Assembly: GCA_013203065.1 (NCBI GenBank)
Contig: JABMQV010000493.1
Coordinates: 1 to 5,674, forward strand
Direction: 5' to 3'
Length of the DNA: 5,674 nt
From: Desulfobacteraceae bacterium
Lineage (GTDB): Bacteria > Desulfobacterota > DSM-4660 > Desulfatiglandales > Desulfatiglandaceae
The notes under the pieces are model-generated. The model was not told the DNA's origin, did no database searches, and saw nothing but the letters and a program-made list of their open reading frames with translations. The position numbers and the translations under genes are program-made. How positions within the stretch are numbered: the stretch's first letter is position 1; every line of letters begins with the position of its first letter. This document shows, in pieces, positions 1-5,492 of the stretch.

Positions 1-384
1 GTCTTCTCCGACGATGACAAGACAGAAATCTCTTTGGACGAAATAAGGCAATGCATACCGGAGACGTGTACCTATTGTATCGATATGACCGCTGAATTCT
101 CTGATATATCCGTGGGTGTACTGGAGGGTCGTCCTGACACAAACACCCTCATTGTTAGAACCGAGAGGGGCAAGAATATTGTAGAGCAAGCCCAGGAAGA
201 AGGATATCTGGTTGTTGGTGAGATTCCGGAGGAGAACCTTGAGCATCTGATGTTGGCCGCGGGGAACAAAAAGAAGAGGGCCTTGATAAAGGCAAAACAG
301 GACGATCTCTTAAACACAAAGGCTGAAGACAAGCGGGCCTATCTCAGGGTTAACACCGCAACCGTGGAAAAGATTATTGCGTAA
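1..384 (+). CDS. FrhB/FdhB-type Fe-S flavoprotein, C-terminal part (5' truncated by window edge)
   Basis: The frame is open from base 1 and ends at TAA 382-384, giving the last 127 residues of a longer protein. Residues 23-37 read CTYCIDMTAEFSDIS, followed by a Gly-rich turn and LIVRTERG (50-57). This matches the C-terminal domain of the coenzyme F420 hydrogenase/dehydrogenase beta-subunit family (FrhB, FdhB and relatives), where the C-x2-C-x-D-x-T segment contributes iron-sulfur ligands. C18, C23 and C26 are visible. The tail from about residue 75 is charged and probably helical. Family members move electrons between an Fe-S/flavin centre and a partner such as ferredoxin, F420 or NAD(P). The partner here cannot be told from the fragment. 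iorA starts 13 nt downstream, so the two are probably co-transcribed, and the protein may pass electrons to or from the ferredoxin pool served by IorAB. A TTG at 34 is not the start, because the reading frame continues through the window edge. Family assignment is fairly sure; substrate is unknown. Confidence 0.82.
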   Translation, partial: VFSDDDKTEISLDEIRQCIPETCTYCIDMTAEFSDISVGVLEGRPDTNTLIVRTERGKNIVEQAQEEGYLVVGEIPEENLEHLMLAAGNKKKRALIKAKQDDLLNTKAEDKRAYLRVNTATVEKIIA

Positions 385-397
385 CAGGGAGGGTGAG

Positions 398-2341
398 ATG
401 TCCTATCTGACAGATGACAAGGATGGCGTTCAAAAGTTGTTGTTGGGGAATGAGGCAATTGCCCGCGGGGCATTAGAGGCCGGCGTAAAGGTTGCCTCCG
501 GTTACCCGGGCACCCCTTCCTCCGAGATTATGGAGAGTCTTTCCAAAGTCGCTCACGAGAGAAACATCTATGTCGAGTGGTCAATCAACGAAAAGCTGGC
601 CATGGAGGTAGCCGCAGCAGGGTCTCTTGCGAGACTTAGATCCATGTGTGTTATGAAACAAAATGGGGTAAATGTGGGTTCCGACTTCCTGTTGCACCTC
701 GCCTTGACCGGCACCCGGGCCGGCATGGTGATCGTCCCCTGTGAGGACCCGGGGGCCCATTCCAGCATCAACGAGGGTGACGCGCGAATGTTTGCCGGCA
801 TGTTTGAGATCCCACTTCTGGAGCCGGGGGACTTTCAAGAACTCAAGGATATGGTCAAATGGGCCTTTGATCTCTCCGAGGAAATCAGAAACGTGGTCAT
901 GGTCCGCAGCGTAACCCGTCTGTCACACGCCAGCGGTAATGTGAGGTTTGGCAAATTGCCGGAAATGGATGCAGCTGCAGACGCGGGGTTTCAATGTGAT
1001 GGCTTCATTCTTGACCCTGATAAGGGTGCGGTGATTTCAATGCCCGTAAAACATTTTCATGGCCGGTTACAGGAAAAGCTGAAAAGGGTCAGGGAGATAT
1101 TTGAAGCTTCCCCGTTTAACACCTACACCGGACCTGAAAATCCTGAGCTTTTGATGATCACCAGCAGTGCCTGCAACCTTTATTGCAAAGAGGCCATTGC
1201 CCTGCTGGGTGCGCAAGACAGGGTGGGTCTATTGAAACTGGGCACAACCTGGCCCCTGCCCCCCAACCTGATCAAGAATAATCTATCCAGGACAGACAAG
1301 ATATTCATCGTAGAAGAGGTGCTCCCCATCATGGAGGGGAATATCAAGATCCTTGCGGCAGAGATGGCGTCTGAGATCGGGGTGAAGACCTTTTATGGCA
1401 AGAATGCGGGAAATCTCCCTGCCTTTGATGAGCTTAACCCTGACCTTGTAACAGATGCCCTCAAGACACTCCTCGGCATTGAATATGAGGGTATGCCGGA
1501 GACCTACGAGCAGAAGGCTCAAGCGGTCGCCCTCACCGGCGCTCCAAATCGCGAGTTAACCTTCTGCCCGGGTTGCCCCCACAGGGCATCCTTCTGGTCC
1601 ATCCATCACGCACTAAAACTGGACAATCGAAAAGGTTTTGTCTGCGGGGATATCGGCTGTTATGGATTGGGGGTATTACCCACCGGTTTTAGTACCATAA
1701 AGACATTGCACGCGATGGGTTCCGGGATCGGTGTTGCCAGCGGCTTCGGGAAACTCGGACAATTCGGTATGGATCAGGCCGTGGTAGCTGTCTGCGGGGA
1801 TTCCACCTTTTTCCATGCCGGAATCAATGGCCTTCTGAATGCCGTGCACCATAACTCGGATGTCACCTTTATCGTATTGGATAATGGCGGCACCGCAATG
1901 ACGGGGTTTCAGCCCCATCCCGGTCTCACCGTAAACGCCATGGGGGATGAGGTACCCAGCCTGGACATTGCCGCCATCTGCGGTTCCCTTGGCATAAGGG
2001 TTGAGATTGGTGATCCCTTTGATCTGGAGGGGACCCAAGAAACACTGACTGATTTGGTACAGGACAAGAGCGGGGTCAAAGTCCTTATACTTCGAAAAAA
2101 CTGTGCGTTGAGTCCGGAACGGAAAAGCAAGAAAGATTTCGAAATGCAGATCGATGAAGGGATCTGTCTGGGTGAAAATTGTGGATGCAACCGGTTGTGC
2201 ACGCGGATATTCCGCTGCCCCGGACTTGTCTGGGACCAGGACAAAAAAACTTCAAGGATTGACATAGCCATCTGCGCCGGCTGCGGGGTTTGTGCCGACA
2301 TCTGTCCCGCAGAGGCTATCCAAAGAAAGGAGGCGGCTTAG
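398..2341 (+). CDS. iorA: Indolepyruvate:ferredoxin oxidoreductase, alpha subunit
   Basis: A 647-aa cytoplasmic, thiamine-diphosphate enzyme subunit. With IorB it decarboxylates indolepyruvate and other aryl 2-oxoacids to aryl-acyl-CoA and reduces ferredoxin. The N-terminal pyrimidine-binding domain has SGYPGTPSSE (34-43) and WSINEK (61-66; E65 is the likely TPP-activating Glu). The middle is the transketolase-C-like domain. The C-terminal half holds CPGCPHR (390-396), GDIGCYGLG (418-426) and the TPP/Mg motif starting GDS (467-469) and running to LDNGG (494-498). The tail is a ferredoxin-like domain. Its second cluster motif is canonical, C626-x2-C629-x2-C632-x3-C636-P. The first is unusual, with C590, C595, C597, C601 and C607-P. 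Length is normal for IorA. The chosen ATG at 398 follows a purine-rich AGGGAGGGTGAG (386-397). An in-frame TTG at 377 would overlap the upstream gene and has no comparable site. It lies in a likely operon with the FrhB-like gene and iorB. Confidence 0.95.
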   Translation: MSYLTDDKDGVQKLLLGNEAIARGALEAGVKVASGYPGTPSSEIMESLSKVAHERNIYVEWSINEKLAMEVAAAGSLARLRSMCVMKQNGVNVGSDFLLHLALTGTRAGMVIVPCEDPGAHSSINEGDARMFAGMFEIPLLEPGDFQELKDMVKWAFDLSEEIRNVVMVRSVTRLSHASGNVRFGKLPEMDAAADAGFQCDGFILDPDKGAVISMPVKHFHGRLQEKLKRVREIFEASPFNTYTGPENPELLMITSSACNLYCKEAIALLGAQDRVGLLKLGTTWPLPPNLIKNNLSRTDKIFIVEEVLPIMEGNIKILAAEMASEIGVKTFYGKNAGNLPAFDELNPDLVTDALKTLLGIEYEGMPETYEQKAQAVALTGAPNRELTFCPGCPHRASFWSIHHALKLDNRKGFVCGDIGCYGLGVLPTGFSTIKTLHAMGSGIGVASGFGKLGQFGMDQAVVAVCGDSTFFHAGINGLLNAVHHNSDVTFIVLDNGGTAMTGFQPHPGLTVNAMGDEVPSLDIAAICGSLGIRVEIGDPFDLEGTQETLTDLVQDKSGVKVLILRKNCALSPERKSKKDFEMQIDEGICLGENCGCNRLCTRIFRCPGLVWDQDKKTSRIDIAICAGCGVCADICPAEAIQRKEAA

Positions 2342-2343
2342 AT

Positions 2344-2982
2344 ATGGGGAACCCACCACTTCCAAAAGACCCGTACAATATCATCATTACCGGCGTAGGG
2401 GGTCAGGGGAACGTCCTCTTATCAAAACTATTGGGGAATATGCTCACCCGTCGCGGGTACCTTATTACCATCGGTGAAACCTTTGGGGCCACCCAGCGAG
2501 GGGGGTCTGTGATGAGCCACCTCAGGGTCTCGACAATATCGAGTTGGAGTCCGCTAATACCCAAGGGGATGGCCCACATGGTAATCGCCCTGGAACCTAC
2601 GGAGGGGATCAGGGTACTGGCAACCTATGGAAATCCGCAGGTCAAGATATTGAGTAATTCCCGCGCAATCCATCCCGTAGGTGTCATTGCTGGTGAACTG
2701 CAATACCCTCCCTTCGAAGAGATCCGGAAGTCAGCCAACGAATTGGCGTCGGATGCCTGGTTCATCCATGCCACCGATGAGGCCTTAAGGCTTGATAATC
2801 CCGTCCTGGGAAATACCATCATGCTTGGCGCATTTGCCGGTTTGAATGTGCTCCCGCTGGAGAAAGAAGATCTTAGAGCGGTGATCCTGGAGATGATGCC
2901 GGAGGATAAATTGGAGATGAATCTAAAGGCCTATCAATTGGGAGTTGACCTGTTAAACCGGGCGGTATCGGGTACGGCCTGA
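2344..2982 (+). CDS. iorB: Indolepyruvate:ferredoxin oxidoreductase, beta subunit
   Basis: A 212-aa small subunit belonging to the pyruvate/ketoisovalerate oxidoreductase gamma-domain family. It pairs with IorA to form the active 2-oxoacid:ferredoxin oxidoreductase. The N-terminus carries the family's glycine loop ITGVGGQGN (15-23), followed by ETFGATQRGGSVMSHLR (45-61), the conserved stretch that packs against the TPP site. NTIMLGAFAGLNVLP (157-171) is another typical segment. No cysteine ligands are present, as expected for this subunit. The ATG at 2344 is preceded by AAAGGAGG (2326-2333) with a 10-nt spacer, lying inside the last codons of iorA. The gap to the iorA stop is only 2 nt, so translational coupling is likely. 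An in-frame TTG at 2290 would overlap iorA by about 50 nt and lacks a ribosome binding site. Length and motifs are normal. Confidence 0.94.
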   Translation: MGNPPLPKDPYNIIITGVGGQGNVLLSKLLGNMLTRRGYLITIGETFGATQRGGSVMSHLRVSTISSWSPLIPKGMAHMVIALEPTEGIRVLATYGNPQVKILSNSRAIHPVGVIAGELQYPPFEEIRKSANELASDAWFIHATDEALRLDNPVLGNTIMLGAFAGLNVLPLEKEDLRAVILEMMPEDKLEMNLKAYQLGVDLLNRAVSGTA

Positions 2983-2990
2983 TGCAGGCC
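2976..2990. other. Small hairpin at the iorB stop codon
   Basis: GGCCT (2976-2980) and AGGCC (2986-2990) form a perfect 5-bp stem around a 5-nt loop that contains most of the iorB stop codon. It lies between convergent transcription units, so it could slow either polymerase. No T-run follows on either strand, so it does not meet the definition of an intrinsic terminator. It may be chance. Confidence 0.25.
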
Positions 2991-3011
2991 TCGGGCCGCA
3001 ACCAAATTCCA

Positions 3012-3053
3012 GTAATCGGTAATCAGTATCTTGAAACTTGAAACTTGAAAACT
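3012..3053. repeat. 7-bp-period tandem repeat in the convergent intergenic gap
   Basis: Six consecutive 7-bp units fill 3012-3053: GTAATCG, GTAATCA, GTATCTT, GAAACTT, GAAACTT, GAAAACT. The first part is a GTAATCR repeat and the second a TTGAAAC repeat, joined through the hybrid third unit without losing the 7-bp register. The array sits between the 3' ends of iorB and ArsA-like gene A and ends 2 nt before the stop codon of the latter. It has no coding signal. It resembles short-period intergenic repeats I recall from Deltaproteobacteria-type genomes, but that is memory and not a search. Confidence 0.75.
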
Positions 3054-3054
3054 G

Positions 3055-4038
3055 TCAGGCAAACAGGTAGCTGGCCATCTTCTTGAGCATAACCGGCCCC
3101 TGCACCTCGGTCTCCAACAAGGGAACGATGGACCTGACCCCATCCCCGAAAGACTCCCAGACCTTCTCCATGTGCTCTACCTGCATCTTAACACGATTGC
3201 GGACAAACTCCGGCGCATCGTCCTTTACCGTCTCCTTCTGGATCAGCCCGTTGACGACCACCCCCCCCACGGGTATCCCGAAATCGTGAAACCATTGAAT
3301 GAATCGGTTAATGACGGCAATGGGAAGGGCTTCCGGCAGGGTCACAAAAAAGAAGGCGGTGAGCTTCGGTTCGGTCAACAGCACGCTGGCGTCGGCCATG
3401 CGATCCTTGAACTGGAGCAGGTATTCCATCAGGGGGTCCTTCTCCTCTTTTTTCCGGCTGTAAGAGAGTTTTTTCCGCAACGCACCGGCCTCCCCCCGGC
3501 TCTGGATCATCTTCTCGACCCACAGGGAGTAGACCTTTGACATCCCCAGGAGCCTTCGGGCATTGGCCGTGGGTGCGGTGTCAAAGACGAAGACATCATA
3601 TTCGTCTTTAAATATCAAATCCAGCATGTTTTCGAACATGGCGGATTCTTCGAACGCCGGGTTCATGGTGGCAGATTCCACGAATTCTTCGGCCTTCACC
3701 GCGATGTCCGCAAACTTCAAAAACCAGCTGATCTTTTCCCGAATCTCCCCCTTGGAGCGCTCGATGGTCTCCTTGGTGTCGATCTCCAGGGCATAGCAAC
3801 CGTCCCCGTCTTCCACCAGCGTCGGCTTGCCGAATACGTTCTGCCCCAGAAGGTTGGTGAGGCTGTGCACAGGGTTGGTGGAGGCCAGAAGCGTCTTCTT
3901 CCCCTGTTGCGCAAACCACAGGGCCGCAGCTCCGGCCATGATGGTCTTTCCCACCCCTCCCTTTCCGCCAAAAAAGACGTACTTGAGCTCCGGGTGCGCT
4001 TCTACAAACTGCGTCATGTTCTGCGTGATCGTGCCCAT
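3055..4038 (-). CDS. ArsA/Get3-family P-loop ATPase, paralogue A (switch I Asp replaced by Asn)
   Basis: A 327-aa soluble protein with no signal peptide or membrane segment. The deviant Walker A motif GGKGGVGKT (24-32) keeps both the signature Lys26 and Lys31. Switch I reads STNPVHSL (53-60), where ArsA/Get3 proteins have S-T-D-P-A; the usual Asp is N55 (codon AAC). The Walker B/switch II segment is VFVFDTAPTANA (149-160): DTAPT is kept but the usual Gly-His is Ala-Asn. MNPAFEESAMF (125-135) and the TAFFFVTLPEALPI region (227-240) are typical of the family. Only one Cys (C81) is present, so there is neither an arsenite-binding cysteine set nor the Get3 CxxC. The ATG at 4038 has GGAGG (4045-4049) with a 6-nt spacer, overlapping the end of gene B, which implies coupling. 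It is a single-domain protein, so it probably dimerises, most plausibly with paralogue B. It likely binds ATP, but hydrolysis at its own site is doubtful. Cargo is unknown. Confidence 0.9.
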   Translation of the reverse strand: MGTITQNMTQFVEAHPELKYVFFGGKGGVGKTIMAGAAALWFAQQGKKTLLASTNPVHSLTNLLGQNVFGKPTLVEDGDGCYALEIDTKETIERSKGEIREKISWFLKFADIAVKAEEFVESATMNPAFEESAMFENMLDLIFKDEYDVFVFDTAPTANARRLLGMSKVYSLWVEKMIQSRGEAGALRKKLSYSRKKEEKDPLMEYLLQFKDRMADASVLLTEPKLTAFFFVTLPEALPIAVINRFIQWFHDFGIPVGGVVVNGLIQKETVKDDAPEFVRNRVKMQVEHMEKVWESFGDGVRSIVPLLETEVQGPVMLKKMASYLFA

Positions 4039-4041
4039 TTC

Positions 4042-5022
4042 TTACCTCCCCGGACCAAACATGGCCTCGGCCATCTTTTCGATCATCGGTAATCCAGTGA
4101 TGTCCCGCTCCATTTCCGGAACTTGGGCCAGAATCTCATCGCCAAAAGTCTGATTGATGACATCCATATATTTGTCCTGCATCTCCATGCGGTGGCGCAG
4201 ATAGGCAGGAATCTCCTGTTCCCTGAGTTCGGCGGGAATGACGCGGTTGACAATATACCCGCTCAGGGGAACGTCGAACTTGGCAAAGAGTTCGGCCGCC
4301 TGCTGCGTGTCCTTGATGATCATCTCTTCAGCCACCAGGACAAAAAAGAAGGCGGTCTTGTCCTTGTCGGTAAGGATGCTGGAGGACTTGTTGATCCGGT
4401 CCTTGATGTACAGGAGTTCATTGAGGATCTCGTCCTCCTTTACTTCTTTCTCCCGCTTCGCAATGGCCACCACCTGGTCGTATTCCCCCATCTCCCCTCG
4501 AAGTTTGGCGATTTTGTCGATCCAGCTGTCGTAGACCGAGGCCATACTCAGATAGTAGAGGGCGTGTCCCAGGGGAACCAGATCGTAGATGTAATAATCA
4601 TAACCCCCTGTGACCACGATATCGACCACCTCGTCGAATATGGCGCTTTCCTCCATGGCCGGCTCGGCGGCAGCGGCCTGGATGTAGCTCTCGATCTCAT
4701 CCGGTATCTTTTTGAGGCCATACATGTCGAAGATCTTCTGACGGATCTCCTGCTGGTATTCCTTGATCCTTTGATCAGCGTCTATCTCCTGGGCGTAGAG
4801 GTTTGGCATGATCTCCACGGGCCCCTTGCCAAAGATATCGCGCTCGAAGATATCGCTCAGGGAAGCCTGGGGGTCTACCGAGAAGACCAGCACACGATGT
4901 CCTTGCTTGGCCAGATGATAGGCAGCGGCAGCGGAGAAGGTGGTCTTGCCAAGACCGCCCTTTCCGCCAAACATGATGTACCTCCGGTCGGGGTACTGTG
5001 TAAAGATATTTGTGATTGAGAT
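4042..5022 (-). CDS. ArsA/Get3-family P-loop ATPase, paralogue B (probable ATC start)
   Basis: A 326-aa protein if started at ATC 5022-5020. It is soluble and has no cysteine at all. Residues are numbered from that start. The deviant Walker A GGKGGLGKT (19-27) is intact. Switch I is SVDPQASL (48-55), with the catalytic-type Asp D50 kept. The Walker B/switch II segment reads YIYDLVPLGHA (144-154): the T-A-P-T of the family's DTAPTGH is gone, but Gly-His remains. EPAMEESAIF (120-129), TAFFFVLVAEE and the later VNRVIP are family features shared with paralogue A. The only ordinary start in frame is ATG 4974, which would begin two residues before the P-loop and delete the first beta strand. Upstream of the ATC the frame has no ATG, GTG, TTG or CTG before a TAA at 5058-5056. 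Alignment with A (TQ-F/Y-x-x-R/L-x-Y-V/I-x-F-G-G-K) supports the longer form. It is probably the heterodimer partner of A, 3 nt downstream. Substrate is unknown. Confidence 0.85.
   Translation of the reverse strand: MSITNIFTQYPDRRYIMFGGKGGLGKTTFSAAAAYHLAKQGHRVLVFSVDPQASLSDIFERDIFGKGPVEIMPNLYAQEIDADQRIKEYQQEIRQKIFDMYGLKKIPDEIESYIQAAAAEPAMEESAIFDEVVDIVVTGGYDYYIYDLVPLGHALYYLSMASVYDSWIDKIAKLRGEMGEYDQVVAIAKREKEVKEDEILNELLYIKDRINKSSSILTDKDKTAFFFVLVAEEMIIKDTQQAAELFAKFDVPLSGYIVNRVIPAELREQEIPAYLRHRMEMQDKYMDVINQTFGDEILAQVPEMERDITGLPMIEKMAEAMFGPGR
4981..4985 (-). promoter_or_regulatory. Competing internal ribosome binding site for ATG 4974
   Basis: On the minus strand GGAGG lies 6 nt before the in-frame ATG 4974-4972 of paralogue B. 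The bases are also part of the Arg-Arg codons in the conserved strand before the P-loop, so the match may be accidental. If used, it would give a 310-aa form lacking 16 N-terminal residues. Confidence 0.35.
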
Positions 5023-5028
5023 GGCGCA

Positions 5029-5033
5029 CCTCC
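5029..5033 (-). promoter_or_regulatory. Ribosome binding site pointing to the ATC start of paralogue B
   Basis: On the minus strand AAAAGGAGG ends at 5029, and a 6-nt spacer (5028-5023) leads to ATC 5022-5020. Paralogue A (GGAGG 4049-4045, ATG 4038) and the 92-aa gene (GGAGA 5390-5386, ATG 5379) use exactly the same 6-nt spacing. A GTG also lies close by but is out of frame with the ATPase. This site is the main reason to place the B start at 5022. Confidence 0.65.
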
Positions 5034-5050
5034 TTTTGAAACGTAATGAA

Positions 5051-5063
5051 AAAGATTATCTTT
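5051..5063. other. AAAGAT-T-ATCTTT inverted repeat
   Basis: Perfect 6-bp arms around one base, in the gap between the 92-aa gene and paralogue B. It contains the in-frame TAA that closes B's frame upstream. It is AT-rich and short and could be an operator half-site pair or chance. No function can be assigned. Confidence 0.2.
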
Positions 5064-5078
5064 ATCAGCTATTTGCCT

Positions 5079-5092
5079 TACCCTTGCGGGTA
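5079..5092 (-). other. GNRA-loop hairpin in the leader between the small gene and paralogue B
   Basis: Read on the minus strand, TACCC-GCAA-GGGTA forms a 5-bp stem with a GCAA tetraloop of the GNRA class. It starts 8 nt after the stop codon of the 92-aa gene, in a 78-nt leader before paralogue B. No T-run follows, so it is more likely an mRNA structure affecting stability or relative expression than a terminator. It is short enough to be coincidental. Confidence 0.3.
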
Positions 5093-5100
5093 TACGTCTC

Positions 5101-5379
5101 TTATGCAAGCGCGTCCGTGAGGTCCCTTTCCCGAAGCATCCTGCGCTTCCAGGTCGATATGTTAGGAACCACATAGGGTAGAATTCGCAGGGAGTAGTAG
5201 GGAGGAAGGATCGGCACTCCCAGAAGATCACCCATGGTAATCAGGATGAAGAGATGCTCCATGCTCCCCCGGGTCTTGAGGGCAAGTCGGGCGGTGTCAT
5301 GGGCGGCCATACCGTAAATGAACTCCTTGGCGACACCCCCTATTTTTTTCAAAAACCCTTCTTTTTCTTCTTCGGTCAT
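5101..5379 (-). CDS. Small protein of unknown function, first gene of the ArsA-like cluster
   Basis: A 92-aa protein with three visible parts: an acidic-to-mixed charged N-terminus (about 1-20), a hydrophobic middle (about 39-72, containing HLFILITMGDLLGVPILPP and a Pro- and Tyr-rich run ending LPYVVP), and a basic C-terminal stretch STWKRRMLRERD (75-86). No cysteines are present. The hydrophobic middle is broken by Gly, Asp and Pro residues, so it is not a clear membrane span; a peripheral or re-entrant membrane contact is possible. I do not recognise a named family with certainty. The start is ATG 5379, with AAAAAAGGAGA ending 6 nt before it. A TTG two codons upstream (5385) lies too close to that site. 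It is on the same strand as the two ATPases, 78 nt ahead of paralogue B, so it is a candidate partner or adaptor for them. Confidence 0.75.
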   Translation of the reverse strand: MTEEEKEGFLKKIGGVAKEFIYGMAAHDTARLALKTRGSMEHLFILITMGDLLGVPILPPYYSLRILPYVVPNISTWKRRMLRERDLTDALA

Positions 5380-5421
5380 GGTCAATCTCCTTTTTTAAGA
5401 TGTTTGCGCACAACCTCAAAC

Positions 5422-5439
5422 GTTCAATCCGGATTGAAC
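5422..5439. promoter_or_regulatory. 18-bp perfect palindrome upstream of the small gene
   Basis: GTTCAATCCGGATTGAAC is perfectly self-complementary over all 18 bases. Its near edge is 42 nt before the ATG of the 92-aa gene, in the 5' region of the minus-strand cluster. This is the size and place of an operator for a dimeric transcription factor. No convincing -35/-10 pair could be picked around it, so its role is inferred. With no loop bases it is a better DNA site than an RNA hairpin. Confidence 0.45.
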
Positions 5440-5461
5440 TTATGGGCTTCGCCCCAATTGG

Positions 5462-5492
5462 CCTCCGGCCCGTAGGGCCTACACCCCGGAGG
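5462..5492. repeat. GC-rich nested inverted repeats
   Basis: CCTCCGG (5462-5468) is the inverse of CCGGAGG (5486-5492). Nested within is GGCCC-GTA-GGGCC (5467-5479), which competes with the outer stem. Just to the left GGGC-TTC-GCCC forms another short hairpin. No T-run follows on either strand. The block is much more GC-rich than the flanking repeats and adjoins the left octamer array. Confidence 0.45.

Noticed and set aside
1909..2301. Minus-strand open frame of 130 codons, and another at 1676-2038
   Set aside because: Both are antisense to the TPP and ferredoxin domains of iorA, and no motif was seen in either.
3172..3540. Plus-strand open frame of 122 codons
   Set aside because: Antisense to ATPase paralogue A, with no domain signal and a composition expected from reverse-reading its codons.
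4123..5019. Long plus-strand open frame of 298 codons
   Set aside because: It lies entirely antisense to ATPase paralogue B, which has clear P-loop and family motifs. It starts at TTG without a good ribosome binding site, and its translation shows no recognisable domain.
3055..5022. Arsenite efflux operon
   Set aside because: The ATPases lack the metalloid-binding cysteines, and no arsB, arsR, arsC or arsD gene is present in the window.
4875..5231. Minus-strand open frame of 118 codons spanning the gap between the small gene and paralogue B
   Set aside because: It overlaps both genes out of frame, and its translation has no family signal. It does not offer a frameshifted N-terminus for B, because the ATC-started frame already matches the paralogue.
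5462..5492. Rho-independent terminator
   Set aside because: The stems are GC-rich, but no T-run follows on either strand.
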